From the NCBI RefSeq assembly GCF_001636405.1, contig NZ_KV440950.1, forward strand, positions 3,390,778 through 3,454,777: a DNA stretch of 64,000 nucleotides, written 5' to 3'. Under the pieces are notes generated by a model. That model was not told the origin of the DNA and made no database searches. It worked only from the letters and a program-made list of their open reading frames with translations. The stretch is from Peribacillus frigoritolerans. GTDB taxonomy: Bacteria; Bacillota; Bacilli; Bacillales; DSM-1321. Shown here one piece after another: positions 9,223 to 20,258 of the stretch; within the stretch, counting starts at the first letter, position 1; each line of letters starts with the position of its first letter. Position numbers and translations under genes: made by a program.

Positions 9223-9400
9223 TTAAAACACCTCACCTATTTAATGACAACTTGATTTTAGCATATTATTTATCGTATAACAGTAAATTTATATTGTTTT
9301 TATTTATATTATTATTGTTATTGAAATATCTTTTTAATTTTAACAAAAATAAAAAGCACTTCTCATTACAAAGAAATGCTCTTACTTTAAAATGTTAAAT

Positions 9401-9600
9401 TTACAACTTGTTCAACAAAACTGCCCGTTTAGATTTATGTGGTCTTCTGGTGCATCGAAGAGGCGTGTTTGTGAGATCGGTGAAGGTTTGATGGCAGGCT
9501 TTACAGCGGTAACGCTGCTGTTTCACCTCTCCAGCACATGTTTTAATAACGTAGCACAACAAAATGGCTGTCGCAATGTTGGCAGACAAGAATAGCTTTA
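9401..9600 (-). pseudogene. IS1595-like transposase fragment, frameshifted
   Basis: In one minus-strand frame there is KHKAILVCQHCDSHFVV and in the next frame RYRCKACHQTFTDLTNTPL. Together they make the N-terminal zinc ribbon (CxxC...CxxC) typical of IS1595-type transposases, split by a frameshift. Nothing of the catalytic domain was found. It is a decayed remnant. Confidence 0.6.
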
Positions 9601-9927
9601 TGCTTTTGTACCTGGATTTCATCAATTGCACGAATAGGAGCCGACATCGGTTTCGTTCGAGACTGCAAGCAATATACAAGTTGCTGTATCATTTAATGCA
9701 TTGGCGAGCTTCTTTATTTCCTTTAACTCCACGCTATACCATCTCCGAACCATCATTATACTTTTATTATGCCCATTAATCCCTTTGTTTGTCTAACCGA
9801 AGACTGAACAACAAAATACAAAATGCCCCTCCCGATAGAGAAGAACTTTTATAATCAATGCAGTATATTCAATTTACCATGACTTTTGCTTGCTGCCGGG
9901 GCTACGCCGTTAACCACGAAACTGAAA
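9601..9927. other. Intergenic stretch without a recognisable gene
   Basis: The short open frames here have no ribosome site and no recognisable family. It is probably decayed mobile-element sequence continuing from the transposase fragment. Confidence 0.35.
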
Positions 9928-9962
9928 ACGCTGCCAATTGTAAGTGTGAACAAAGGCAGCGT
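9928..9962 (-). terminator. Intrinsic terminator of the LysR gene
   Basis: Arms ACGCTGCC (9928-9935) and GGCAGCGT (9955-9962). On the minus strand it is followed by TTTTCAG. It lies just after the LysR stop at 9970. Confidence 0.75.
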
Positions 9963-9969
9963 CCCATCC

Positions 9970-10848
9970 TTATTGAAGAAAATCAACAAATTTAGACACT
10001 CCTATTTTATTAAAACGCTTGTTTTTCCTGACTAGCCATAAATTTCTTGCCATATTTATTCTGTATATATCCACTTCCCGCAAAAAGCCTTGCTCCAATT
10101 CTCTGGCCACTGTCAACCTTGGCAAAATGCTGATTCCAAGTCCAGCTTCAACCGCACTTTTTATCGCTTGTGTACTGCCAATCTCCATGTAGCTTTCAAT
10201 TTTTTCTAAAATCCCATGCTCCCTTAGCATATTTTCTACGATAAGCCGTGTTCCGGAAATGGATTCACGCCAAATCATCCTTTCATTTCCCAATTCCTCT
10301 AGCTGTATTTCTTTTCTGTCTTTCCATGGGTGGTCGGATGGACATACCAATATCAACTCGTCTTCAGCGAACTTGTCTACAATAAAATCGGTGTTTTCCA
10401 CAAGTCCTTCCACCAAGGCCAAATCAATGACATCGTTTGAAAGATCCTCCAAAACCCGGGGCGTATTTTTTATCGTCAATGTCACTTTTATTTCTGGCTG
10501 TTGTTTTTTGAATCTCCCAAGCAAGCTAGGCAACAAATACTCGCCGATAGTTAAGGAAGCCCCTACTATGAGATTTGCATTGTATTTCCCCGTCGATTGC
10601 TGAATCACTTCTTTTGAATGGTTGAAGTCATTTACTATGGCTTTAGCAAAAGGGTATAACAGCTTTCCTGCTTCTGTAACTCTCAGCCTTCCTTCCTCAC
10701 GGTCGAATAACAAAGTGTTATAATAATTTTCCAGTTGATGGATCTGCCGTGTTACAGCGGGCTGAGATAAGAAACTTAACCTCGCTGCCTGGCTTATACT
10801 TCCTTCATCCACCACTAAACAAAACATTTTCAGATTTTCCAATTTCAA
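9970..10848 (-). CDS. LysR-family regulator divergent from the chromate transporter
   Basis: A LysR regulator with an N-terminal helix-turn-helix (SISQAARLSFLSQPAVTRQI) and a C-terminal effector-binding domain. The longest frame starts at 10863. GGAGGT lies 7 bases before a TTG at 10848, and starting there gives the normal LysR opening (KLENLKMFCLVVDEGS), so I prefer 10848 (292 residues). It is divergent from the two chrA genes with a 245-bp gap that contains a perfect inverted repeat. It is the likely regulator of that pair. The effector is unknown; chromate or sulfate is possible. Confidence 0.85.
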   Translation of the reverse strand: MKLENLKMFCLVVDEGSISQAARLSFLSQPAVTRQIHQLENYYNTLLFDREEGRLRVTEAGKLLYPFAKAIVNDFNHSKEVIQQSTGKYNANLIVGASLTIGEYLLPSLLGRFKKQQPEIKVTLTIKNTPRVLEDLSNDVIDLALVEGLVENTDFIVDKFAEDELILVCPSDHPWKDRKEIQLEELGNERMIWRESISGTRLIVENMLREHGILEKIESYMEIGSTQAIKSAVEAGLGISILPRLTVARELEQGFLREVDIYRINMARNLWLVRKNKRFNKIGVSKFVDFLQ

Positions 10849-10985
10849 GGAAACGACCTCCATGTTTTTAGATAGTTTATTAAAATGATAGCATCTTTAG
10901 GTAAATGGTGAAATGAAAATAGGGAGATAGATTCTAAGGCTATTCAATTATTGGCGGCATTCTTTATAAAACGGATGAATCTTCT

Positions 10986-11008
10986 GGGTATAACGTTTTG
11001 TTATACCC
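10986..11008. promoter_or_regulatory. Perfect inverted repeat between lysR and chrA
   Basis: GGGTATAAC (10986-10994), a 5-base spacer, then GTTATACCC (11000-11008). It lies 86 bp before the first chrA start. It may be an operator for the divergent regulator or an RNA hairpin in the chrA leader. No T-run follows, so it is not a normal terminator. Confidence 0.45.
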
Positions 11009-11093
11009 GATGATTTTGTTGCAATTTACCCAGCCCTTTTTCTTTGATATGTTAATGATAAGAATTAAACAAAGCATGCAAAGGAAGTGACTG

Positions 11094-11723
11094 ATGTCAA
11101 TGAAAGGACAATGGAAAACTCTATTCCAATTATTTTGGACCTTTTTTAAAATAGCACCTGTCACATTCGGAGGCGGGTTTGCGATGATCCCTTTAATCGA
11201 AAATGAAGTGGTGGAAAAGAGAAAGTGGATGAAAAGCGAAGAAGTTACGAATGTTTTTGCTTTATCTCAGTCCGTACCGGGAGCTGTCGCCATTAACTCC
11301 GCCACCTTTATCGGCCATCGAATTGCCGGAATGAAGGGGGCAATGGCAGCCATGATCGGTGTTTCATTACCTACCTTTTTAATTGTTCTGCTCCTGGGCA
11401 TTGTGTATTTTTTCATTCAGGATAATCCGAAGATAGAATCTGCTTTCATATCGATCAGAGCTTCCATAGTAGCCATCATCGCCTATGCGGCTATCAAGAT
11501 AGGAAAAACGGCAGTTGTAGATAAATCAACTTTCTGTATTTTAATAGCAGGAATTCCCGTCCTCTTATTTCTTCACCCTGTGATGGTTATAATAGCAGGA
11601 GCTCTAGCGGGTATTGTGACCATATCCATTAAGAGAAAATTAGGTTACGAGGTCAAGATGGACAAAAAAGATAGGAAAACAGAAGAAAATGATTTCGAAC
11701 CTTTCATGGGTGCTGGCATATAG
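11094..11723 (+). CDS. Chromate transporter, N-terminal-type half (ChrA/CHR)
   Basis: A 209-residue short-chain CHR protein. The family motif FGGGFAMIPLIENEV is at about 25-39 and ALSQSVPGAVAINSATFIG lies further on. It has five to six membrane segments. Such halves work as a pair to expel chromate, or to move a similar oxyanion. The second half is encoded 48 bp downstream on the same strand. The start has AAAGGAAGTG ahead of it. A basic, polar C-terminal tail (KRKLGYEVKMDKKDRKTEEN) would face the cytoplasm. The actual substrate is not proven by sequence. Confidence 0.88.
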   Translation: MSMKGQWKTLFQLFWTFFKIAPVTFGGGFAMIPLIENEVVEKRKWMKSEEVTNVFALSQSVPGAVAINSATFIGHRIAGMKGAMAAMIGVSLPTFLIVLLLGIVYFFIQDNPKIESAFISIRASIVAIIAYAAIKIGKTAVVDKSTFCILIAGIPVLLFLHPVMVIIAGALAGIVTISIKRKLGYEVKMDKKDRKTEENDFEPFMGAGI

Positions 11724-11771
11724 GTAAATCAAAAAAGGGTCTAACTAATTTTTAAGAAAGCATGTGATGGA

Positions 11772-12317
11772 ATGATGGAATTGTGGGAGTTGTTTAGCAC
11801 CTTCTTTATTATCGGCTTTGTATCTTTCGGAGGCGGATACGCCATGATTCCCGTAATAGAATCGGAAGTCTCACAGCATGGATGGATGACAACGCAGGAA
11901 TTCACCGATATAATCGCCATTTCCGGGATGTCCCCAGGACCTGTCACCGCCAATAGTGCCATTCTCGTTGGCTATTCGACTGCTGGGTTAGCAGGAGCCA
12001 TATCATCTGCTCTAGGAATCTTGCTTCCTGCCATTATATTCGTAACCGTTATAGCCACATTTTTCAGCAAATTGAATCATTATCCAGTTGTTCAATCCAT
12101 GTTTTATGGATTAAGACCGATTGTCACTAGTTTGATCATCTTTGCAGCGATCAGTTTAGCACTTTCCAATCATATGATAGCCGTGAACTTTTCATGGCAT
12201 ACGATAAGCTTACTACTCGTTTTTGGTTTATCGTTATTTGCCTTAATGAAATTACGCTGGCATCCAGCCTATGTAATTATTCTTTCCGGTTTAGTTGGTG
12301 TTGTCCTCTATTCATGA
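11772..12317 (+). CDS. Chromate transporter, C-terminal-type half (ChrA/CHR)
   Basis: A 181-residue partner of the preceding protein. It carries the same family motif, FGGGYAMIPVIESEV, and ISGMSPGPVTANSAILVG, followed by membrane segments up to the C-terminus (LSGLVGVVLYS). The two proteins are tandem and clearly related. This is the common Bacillus arrangement of paired short-chain CHR genes rather than one fused gene. They are probably co-transcribed, with no promoter or terminator seen in the 48-bp gap. Confidence 0.88.
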   Translation: MMELWELFSTFFIIGFVSFGGGYAMIPVIESEVSQHGWMTTQEFTDIIAISGMSPGPVTANSAILVGYSTAGLAGAISSALGILLPAIIFVTVIATFFSKLNHYPVVQSMFYGLRPIVTSLIIFAAISLALSNHMIAVNFSWHTISLLLVFGLSLFALMKLRWHPAYVIILSGLVGVVLYS

Positions 12318-12437
12318 CAAGTGTCGCACACAAAACCATCATTAATTTGGACAGGAATTAAGCAGAAAAATTGAAGAATGATTGATACTGTATAAGTGCG
12401 AGAAAGCTATATTAAGTTTATGTATTTACCAACAAAA

Positions 12438-12467
12438 AACACCCTGAATCCAATGATTCAGGGTGTT
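12438..12467 (-). terminator. Terminator hairpin of the nhaC-type gene, displaced by an IS remnant
   Basis: Arms AACACCCTGAATC (12438-12450) and GATTCAGGGTGTT (12455-12467). The minus-strand continuation is TTTTTT. IS remnant B begins at the next base and separates this terminator from the gene end at 12651. Confidence 0.75.
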
Positions 12468-12653
12468 CAGACTGTAGACAAATTCAATGAAATTTTAGGG
12501 GTTTGTACAATTTGAACGTTGATTTCCCCTCCAGGCACTCGCTTACCAGGGGCGGTCAGGGAGCCTGCTCGGTGCCTGCGGGGTCTCCCCTGGACTCGCT
12601 TTTCCCGCAGGAGTCTCGTACACCCGCTCCAATCAACTTTGTTTTAACTTTTA
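12468..12653 (+). mobile_element. IS1182-family remnant B (left end only)
   Basis: It starts with CAGACTGTAGACAAA exactly at the base of the terminator hairpin, then shows the same GC-rich block as the copies at 8.4 and 40.7 kb (about 12510-12640). Element sequence stops at the stop codon of the nhaC-type gene, so the rest is deleted and the TTA of the stop codon lies on the junction. Confidence 0.75.
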
Positions 12654-13967
12654 GTTCTTCGATCCATCATTTCCCGGCTGAAACCGTGGAAAACCAATCA
12701 GGATGGCAATGACTCCACAAAGTCCAATCAGGATTGGGTAATATGAATACGGCAAGATGCTTAACGGAGAAATCTTTGCTACCCCTGCTGCAACAAGCAG
12801 TTGTGCTCCATAAGGGATCAACCCTTGGATACAACATGCAAAAATGTCAAGGACGCTCGCCGATTTCCGAGGATCAACCCCATACTTTTCAGCAATATTC
12901 TTGGCAAGTGGCCCGGCAATGATAATCGAAATCGTGTTATTTGCCGTTGAAAGGTTCGTTAAACCAACAAGCCCCGCAATGCTGAATTCCGCCCCTTTTT
13001 TCGATTTGCTATTTCGTGTCACTAGGTGGAGTAGATAATCGATACCACCATTATGTTTGATTACAGCTACCATACCTGCAATTAAAATGGCAAGGAAGGA
13101 GATTTCATACATTCCCGCCATTCCTTCTCCGACTTTTTGAATGACACCCAACGGTTGATAACTACCATCAGCCAAGCCGATGATTCCGGCAAATACGATT
13201 CCGATGGAAAGGACCAAGAACACATTGACTCCTGCCAATGCAGTGACCAATACGCAAAGATACGGAAGAATCTTCACCCAATCATAAGACTGTTGGGAAA
13301 TGTCAGCTTGTTCACCCATCGTTAAAATTCCTAGGATGGCACATGTGATGATGGCTGCAGGTAAAACGATGAAAAAATTCACTTTAAACTTATCTTTCAT
13401 TTTCGTTCCCTGAGTTCGGACAGCAGCGATTGTCGTATCTGAAATGAATGAAAGGTTATCCCCAAACATCGCACCACCAATAACGGCTGCCATTGAAAGG
13501 GCAAGTGAAATATCAGTTTGTTCACTAATCCCTACCCCGATAGGTGCCAGGGCAACGATCGTTCCCATGCTTGTCCCCATGGATAGAGAAATAAAACAAG
13601 CGATGATGAAAATCCCTACCATTAATAGATTTTGGGGGAAAACAGCTAAGGCAAGATTCACGGTTGATTCAACTGCCCCCATACCATTTGCAACTTCGGA
13701 AAAAGCACCGGCTAAAAGGAAAATGATTACCATTAACATAATATTGGCGTCACCGGCACCTTTACAGAAGATATCAACCTTTTCATTGAATGTCTCTTTC
13801 CGATTCATCGCCAATGCAGCTGCCGATGCAATGGAAATCGCTACAATCACCGGAAATGAATAAAAATCTTTAGTTATCATTCCGGACCCAATAAATAAAA
13901 TTAAAAAAACGACAAATGGGATCAATGCCCATGGATTCCCTTTATTGTTTGCACTCATGATGTACAC
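12651..13967 (-). CDS. NhaC-family transporter under SAM riboswitch control (candidate methionine transporter)
   Basis: A 438-residue protein with about 11 membrane segments of the NhaC/Na+-H+ antiporter superfamily. Conserved stretches include SMGTSMGTIVALAPIGVGI and GAMFGDNLSFISDTTIAAVRTQG. Homologues are annotated as Na+/H+ antiporters, but this gene sits behind a SAM-I riboswitch with its own terminator, which in Firmicutes marks methionine and sulfur genes. S-box-controlled NhaC relatives have been proposed as methionine carriers. I therefore infer methionine or a related sulfur compound as substrate. The stop codon coincides with an IS remnant junction, so the last residues may not be ancestral. 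Confidence 0.85.
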   Translation of the reverse strand: MYIMSANNKGNPWALIPFVVFLILFIGSGMITKDFYSFPVIVAISIASAAALAMNRKETFNEKVDIFCKGAGDANIMLMVIIFLLAGAFSEVANGMGAVESTVNLALAVFPQNLLMVGIFIIACFISLSMGTSMGTIVALAPIGVGISEQTDISLALSMAAVIGGAMFGDNLSFISDTTIAAVRTQGTKMKDKFKVNFFIVLPAAIITCAILGILTMGEQADISQQSYDWVKILPYLCVLVTALAGVNVFLVLSIGIVFAGIIGLADGSYQPLGVIQKVGEGMAGMYEISFLAILIAGMVAVIKHNGGIDYLLHLVTRNSKSKKGAEFSIAGLVGLTNLSTANNTISIIIAGPLAKNIAEKYGVDPRKSASVLDIFACCIQGLIPYGAQLLVAAGVAKISPLSILPYSYYPILIGLCGVIAILIGFPRFQPGNDGSKN

Positions 13968-14087
13968 CTCTTTTTATTTTTCCCGCGACATGTGTCACAG
14001 CTCTTATTCTATTAACAGTTTTCGCAAATAACTCCAATTTGAACCTACCTGATTTTCCAGTCATGGAGCTGTAGCAAAAAACTGGCA

Positions 14088-14131
14088 TAAAAAAGACCCC
14101 TTCTATTTAACAACAAGAAGAGGTCTTTTAA
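14088..14131 (-). terminator. Terminator of the SAM riboswitch expression platform
   Basis: Arms at 14091-14104 and 14116-14129 (one G-U-compatible mismatch), followed on the minus strand by TTTTTT. It lies between the aptamer and the transporter start and would form when SAM is bound. Confidence 0.8.
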
Positions 14132-14149
14132 TTTATAAAAAACACCCTC

Positions 14150-14253
14150 CTTATCTTTCAGGCGAAAATCAGCCTGCTGGATTTGGCACAGCACTCCATT
14201 TAAGTCCGCTGCCGAGACATCTTCGGGCCAGTCCCTCCGTCTCTCTTGATAAG
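14150..14253 (-). promoter_or_regulatory. SAM-I (S-box) riboswitch aptamer
   Basis: On the minus strand the P1 strands are CTTATC (14248-14253) and GATAAG (14150-14155). The conserved core GGAGGGACTGGCCC follows P1, then GGCAGC, then the GTGCTGTGCCAAATCCAGCAGG stretch of P4 and its flanks (14175-14196). Order and spacing match the S-box. The aptamer is followed by an intrinsic terminator and, about 120 bases on, by the NhaC-type gene. High SAM is expected to switch that gene off. Confidence 0.9.
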
Positions 14254-14449
14254 AAGATTACATTATATAATTATTTTAAAATTACGATGCCTTCAAGAAA
14301 AGTGCCACGCTGAAAACTTCCCTGAGTTCGTGACATCGAAAGTCGTTTTGAAAAGCAAATATAACAGTACAGCATTTTGTCTATTTTCGCAAGGGTTAAT
14401 TTTAAAGTGTTTCACATGCACTCCTTACTGTTTATAAAGAGAACTAAGT
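14254..14449. other. Intergenic region, likely promoter of the riboswitch transcript
   Basis: No gene seen. The AT-rich part next to 14255-14285 (ACATTATATAATTATTTT) is a plausible promoter for the minus-strand riboswitch transcript. Confidence 0.35.
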
Positions 14450-14574
14450 TGATTGGAGCGGGTGTGCGAGACTTCTGCGGGAAAAGCGAGTTCCTGGAGG
14501 TAACGTTCAAATTGTACAAACCAAAAAAAAAAATGCAGACAAACTCGATTTTCATCGAGTTGTCTACATTCTGA
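14450..14574 (-). mobile_element. IS1182-family remnant C (internally deleted end)
   Basis: In reverse orientation it shows part of the GC-rich block (TTGATTGGAGCGGGTGTGCG...GACTTCTGCGGGAAAAGCGAG), then the end hairpin ending in GTCTACATTCTG at 14574. The middle of the block is missing. It lies 15 bp from the stop of the SRAP gene, which fits insertion next to that gene's terminator. Confidence 0.65.
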
Positions 14575-14588
14575 GAGGTCTAATTACC

Positions 14589-15260
14589 TCAGCAAATTTG
14601 TTGGATTAGGTTAGGTGAATTATTTTTAGGCGAGTTCACATCAGTCGATACTTCAAATGCTTCCATCTGTTCCGAATCGAATGACTTTAAATACTGTTGC
14701 AAATATGCAGTATCATTAATGGAAGGATTCAACCAATCTTTTTCATCTTCTGACTTTAGGATGACAGGCATGCGATCATGAATGCTGGTCATTAGCTCAT
14801 TAGGCACAGTTGTTATAACGGAGCACGAATAGATGCTGATGCCTTCAGGAGATTTCCAGGATTCCCAGAGACCGGCCATTCCAAATGGAGCATGATTCTT
14901 CAGTTTTATACGCATCGGTATTTTTCTTTCTGGTGTCTTCTTCCATTCATAAAAAGAGTCAGCGATTATCAAGCATCTCTTCTTCTTATACGCATTCCTG
15001 AAGCTTGCTTTCTCAGCAATGGTTTCCGCTCTGGCATTGATCATTTTGTAGCCCGCTTTTTCGTCTTTTGCCCAGAATGGAATGAGTCCCCACCGAAGAT
15101 ATCCAAGCCGATTCCTTACCCCGTCATTAATGACGGCGAGCACGGATTGGGAGGGAGCAATATTGTAGCTGAATTGGTATTCCTCATCAAATGACCCTTG
15201 AATATCAAACCGTTCTTTTATTTCTTCTATGTCAGTGAAAAGAGTGAAACGTCCACACAT
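14589..15260 (-). CDS. SRAP-domain protein (HMCES/YedK family)
   Basis: A 223-residue SRAP protein. Members bind abasic sites in single-stranded DNA and form a covalent thiazolidine link through Cys2. The sequence starts MCGRFTLF, so Cys2 is present after Met removal. The other conserved positions are also there: Asn33 (YNIAPSQ), NARAE at 75-79, Glu105 (FYEWK) and His161 (SIHDRMPVIL). Size and motifs agree with B. subtilis YoqW/YoaM. It is monocistronic or paired with the small downstream-strand ORF, with no functional neighbour. Confidence 0.92.
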   Translation of the reverse strand: MCGRFTLFTDIEEIKERFDIQGSFDEEYQFSYNIAPSQSVLAVINDGVRNRLGYLRWGLIPFWAKDEKAGYKMINARAETIAEKASFRNAYKKKRCLIIADSFYEWKKTPERKIPMRIKLKNHAPFGMAGLWESWKSPEGISIYSCSVITTVPNELMTSIHDRMPVILKSEDEKDWLNPSINDTAYLQQYLKSFDSEQMEAFEVSTDVNSPKNNSPNLIQQIC

Positions 15261-15319
15261 AATATCGCCACCGTATTAAGATTTATTACAGTGTATCAAA
15301 TGGAATGGGCAGGCACAAA

Positions 15320-15475
15320 TCAGCGTTCTAAAATCCTGATATCAGTAAATGGTTGATTAAATAATTCGCTGGAAATCAAAAGAGTGCCAAGGACTTCTCT
15401 TTCATCTTCAGCTTTAATGATTTCCGACAAAATTAAGGTACTGCCATTCCTGACCGTTACTTTATATTCATTCAT
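15320..15475 (-). CDS. Small hypothetical protein, 51 residues
   Basis: An open frame of 51 codons (MNEYKVTVRNGSTLILSEIIKA...DIRILER) with a strong GAGGAGGG site 7 bases before the ATG. The composition is mixed and soluble, with no membrane segment. It ends about 60 bp before the start of the SRAP gene on the same strand, so the two may be co-transcribed. I do not recognise the family. The good ribosome site and sensible sequence make it a likely real gene. Confidence 0.6.
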   Translation of the reverse strand: MNEYKVTVRNGSTLILSEIIKAEDEREVLGTLLISSELFNQPFTDIRILER

Positions 15476-15640
15476 GGAATCCCTCCTCAAAAGGCTAGAT
15501 GGTTGTTATTATAAACCAAAAACCCACAAGTATCAGTATTGAACTTAGTAGAGACATGGAAAATCCACATGCCTTTATACTTTAAATGGTTAGTTGAACG
15601 AAGCAATGCCAAGGACCATGAATCCTTGTGAAGGAGGCGC

Positions 15641-15672
15641 AAAAAACTGTCCATGAATGATTCATGGACAGT
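15641..15672 (-). terminator. Intrinsic terminator downstream of hutG
   Basis: Arms ACTGTCCATGAA (15646-15657) and TTCATGGACAGT (15661-15672) with a 3-base loop, followed on the minus strand by TTTTTT. It lies about 130 bp after the hutG stop. Confidence 0.75.
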
Positions 15673-15798
15673 CTGGGCGCTTTAAAGGTTTTTCGCTTCA
15701 ATACTCAAGATAACATTAAGGAAAGCCCCAACAGTCGATACGAAAAGAAACGCTCTTTCTGAAAAGATCGAATTGGAGTTGCCGCCATCCCATGTCCA

Positions 15799-16755
15799 TT
15801 ATTTAAAATGCAGCAAAACCTCATTTATTAAATGCCCCGCCAATGTAACGGTCTTATTATTTTCGTCCAATGAAGGGTTCACTTCAGAGATATCAAATGA
15901 GAGGATCTTTTCATTCGATACGATATGCCTAATAATGGCACGGACCAATTTCGGATCCAGTCCAAACGGCGATGGTGCACTTACCCCAGGTGCGTAGGCT
16001 GAATCAATAACATCCGTACATAATGTAAGCATGATATAGTCATTTTCCTTAGCGAATTCATTTATCCTCCGCTTCGTTTCATCCATTTCGTATAATGACA
16101 AATCTTCTTCCAATATGTAGTCGACCTTACTCCTCTCTGCAGTTTCAAACAGTGCCTTCGTATTCCCCTGCTTCTGAATTCCGACACATAAATAGCCACA
16201 ACTTTGATCTTCGTCCAAAATCTGCTTAAACATCGTGCCAGATGAAGTTTCTTTTTCATAAGGTCTCATATCAAAGTGAGCGTCAATATTAATAATCCCT
16301 AGTCTAGCTTTTGGTCCAATGGATTTCCTAATCCCAAGATAATGGCCATACAGGGTTTCGTGACCTCCCCCAAGTATGATAGGAATCGCTTTACTCTCCA
16401 AAATCCGGGCAACAGCTGATCCCAGTTGAGATTGGGCGGCTTCCATCTCTGTACTTTCACATATTACATCGCCAGCATCCACCAGCTCGGTTTGGGAAGG
16501 TAAATGACAAGGTAATTTTGCCAACGATTGCCTAATATGATCAGGACCCTCGGCAGCACCAACCCTGCCTTTATTCCTTCTGACGCCTTCATCACATTTA
16601 AAGCCAATCAGTCCAAAAGTTCGTGATGCATTGGAAGAGGTGGCTATTTCCGAAATGGGTGCCAAGCGCACTCTTTGGTGGTATCTGAAGCTGTCCAGGT
16701 CAGTTTGGGAATCAATTCTTCCATTCCAATATTTTAAAGTCGGGTGAGTATACAT
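15799..16755 (-). CDS. hutG: Formimidoylglutamase (HutG)
   Basis: A 318-residue arginase-fold enzyme that would hydrolyse N-formimino-L-glutamate to glutamate and formamide, the last step of histidine breakdown. The manganese-site motifs are visible: GGGHETLYG, NIDAHFDMRP and CTDVIDSAYAPGVSAPSPFG. The stretch GFKCDEGVRRNKGRVGAAEG is characteristic of formimidoylglutamases rather than arginases or agmatinases. The other hut genes are not beside it. The HAL/PAL-family gene near 61 kb is far away and lacks the histidase cofactor. AAAGGAGA precedes the ATG. Confidence 0.85.
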   Translation of the reverse strand: MYTHPTLKYWNGRIDSQTDLDSFRYHQRVRLAPISEIATSSNASRTFGLIGFKCDEGVRRNKGRVGAAEGPDHIRQSLAKLPCHLPSQTELVDAGDVICESTEMEAAQSQLGSAVARILESKAIPIILGGGHETLYGHYLGIRKSIGPKARLGIINIDAHFDMRPYEKETSSGTMFKQILDEDQSCGYLCVGIQKQGNTKALFETAERSKVDYILEEDLSLYEMDETKRRINEFAKENDYIMLTLCTDVIDSAYAPGVSAPSPFGLDPKLVRAIIRHIVSNEKILSFDISEVNPSLDENNKTVTLAGHLINEVLLHFK

Positions 16756-16881
16756 AATTTCTCCTTTATTTTAAAAATTCCGAAATATCTTTCTTAAAAA
16801 TTATAAAGGAGATAATGTATAATTACCAATACAAAAATTTAATATTTCTATAGAAGCTATAGCCGCTTTCAGCGTACATTT

Positions 16882-16986
16882 ATGATATTGACAGATATAT
16901 CTGTTGGAGAATATCTTCCTCGTATCCGTTTGACATTGCTGCTCAAGCCAGTAGATTTAGCAAGAGAATATCGACTTTGCCTATAA
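16882..16986 (+). other. Tiny unassigned open frame before a terminator
   Basis: An open frame of 34 codons (MILTDISVGEYLPRIRLTLL...) without a ribosome site, ending 14 bp before a strong terminator. A perfect palindrome, ACAGATATATCTGT (16891-16904), lies inside it. It may be the 3' remnant of a lost gene. I do not recognise it. Confidence 0.15.
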
Positions 16987-16999
16987 ATAAAATCCACAA

Positions 17000-17041
17000 A
17001 AATCCCAATTTCTCGGTGTTGTAAGCGAGAAATTGGGATTT
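17000..17041. terminator. Strong bidirectional terminator
   Basis: 16-base arms, 17000-17015 and 17026-17041, reading AAATCCCAATTTCTCG and its complement. It lies between the rph gene end and the region upstream of hutG. Confidence 0.7.
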
Positions 17042-17114
17042 GGCATCATATAAAAGCGAACAGAAGGCCCGACCTCAAGTTGATCTTATTAAACTTTAGT
17101 ATCATTTAATTACT

Positions 17115-17144
17115 GCCCCCTTATATGACCTAGTGACAGGGGGC
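17115..17144 (-). terminator. Hairpin downstream of rph
   Basis: Arms GCCCCC (17115-17120) and GGGGGC (17139-17144), about 90 bp after the rph stop. No strong T-run. The stronger hairpin at 17000-17041 lies behind it. Confidence 0.4.
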
Positions 17145-17230
17145 TTAGCTTTGCCAAAAACCGCAAAGCATCATGATTTCAATGATTCTCCTAATTCGAA
17201 TGCTCTTCTTTATGATTGAAATGTAAAGAA

Positions 17231-19846
<2,616 letters not shown>

Positions 19847-19891
19847 TTATTCCCCTCCCATTGAATCATATGGCAAAAATTGTTCATGTGA

Positions 19892-19945
19892 TCAACCAAT
19901 CACGCTGTCCAGTCGTTCTTGGTCCAAGCGAAGTTCCATGTTCAT
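19892..19945 (-). CDS. Possible 17-residue leader peptide of rph
   Basis: ATG at 19943-19945 with AAAGGAG 8 bases upstream, reading MNMELRLDQERLDSVIG and then TGA. It ends 45 bp before the rph ATG. A strong ribosome site on such a short frame ahead of a resistance gene suggests translational or attenuation control. No stable alternative hairpin was obvious by eye. Confidence 0.35.
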   Translation of the reverse strand: MNMELRLDQERLDSVIG

Positions 19946-19971
19946 ACCAAACACTCCTTTTAAAAAAGGGA

Positions 19972-20001
19972 TTGACTGAAAAGAATTTTATGTTGTATAA
20001 T
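19972..20001 (+). promoter_or_regulatory. Sigma-A-type promoter divergent from rph
   Basis: TTGACT (19972-19977), an 18-base spacer, then TATAAT (19996-20001). Two further TATAAT copies follow (20002-20007 and 20012-20017). It points away from rph, into a region without an obvious protein gene. Confidence 0.5.
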
Positions 20002-20009
20002 TATAATAG

Positions 20010-20258
20010 GGTATAATTTATACAAAATATAAAATTGGCGTATCTATATAAATCTATCACAGTTTCTCATATTTTTCAATGTTTTTCCATGACCACAATT
20101 GTAGTAAATGCAAAGTCAGAAAACCCCATTTTAAAAGGCAACTCACTCAAATGATATTCAATCATTTAGTGCAGCGTCAGAGGAAATACGGATTTACAAC
20201 CTTAATAAACTCCAATAGTAAAAAGCCCGATTTCTTAGTATTAAGAAATCGGGCTTTT
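20010..20258 (+). ncRNA. Candidate small RNA or untranslated transcript
   Basis: A good promoter and a strong terminator bracket about 250 bases. No open frame with a ribosome site fits between them. The longest frame (70 codons from 20079) has no Shine-Dalgarno site and runs past the terminator. The transcript would be divergent from rph. It could equally be the decayed remains of a gene. Confidence 0.3.
20221..20258 (+). terminator. Strong intrinsic terminator
   Basis: 17-base arms: 20221-20237 (AAAAGCCCGATTTCTTA) and its complement at 20242-20258, followed by TTTT on the plus strand. It also works on the minus strand, where it could end the VOC gene transcript. Confidence 0.8.

Noticed and set aside
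14377..14574. A 65-codon plus-strand gene
   Set aside because: It overlaps IS remnant C and reads through its end hairpin; no ribosome site.
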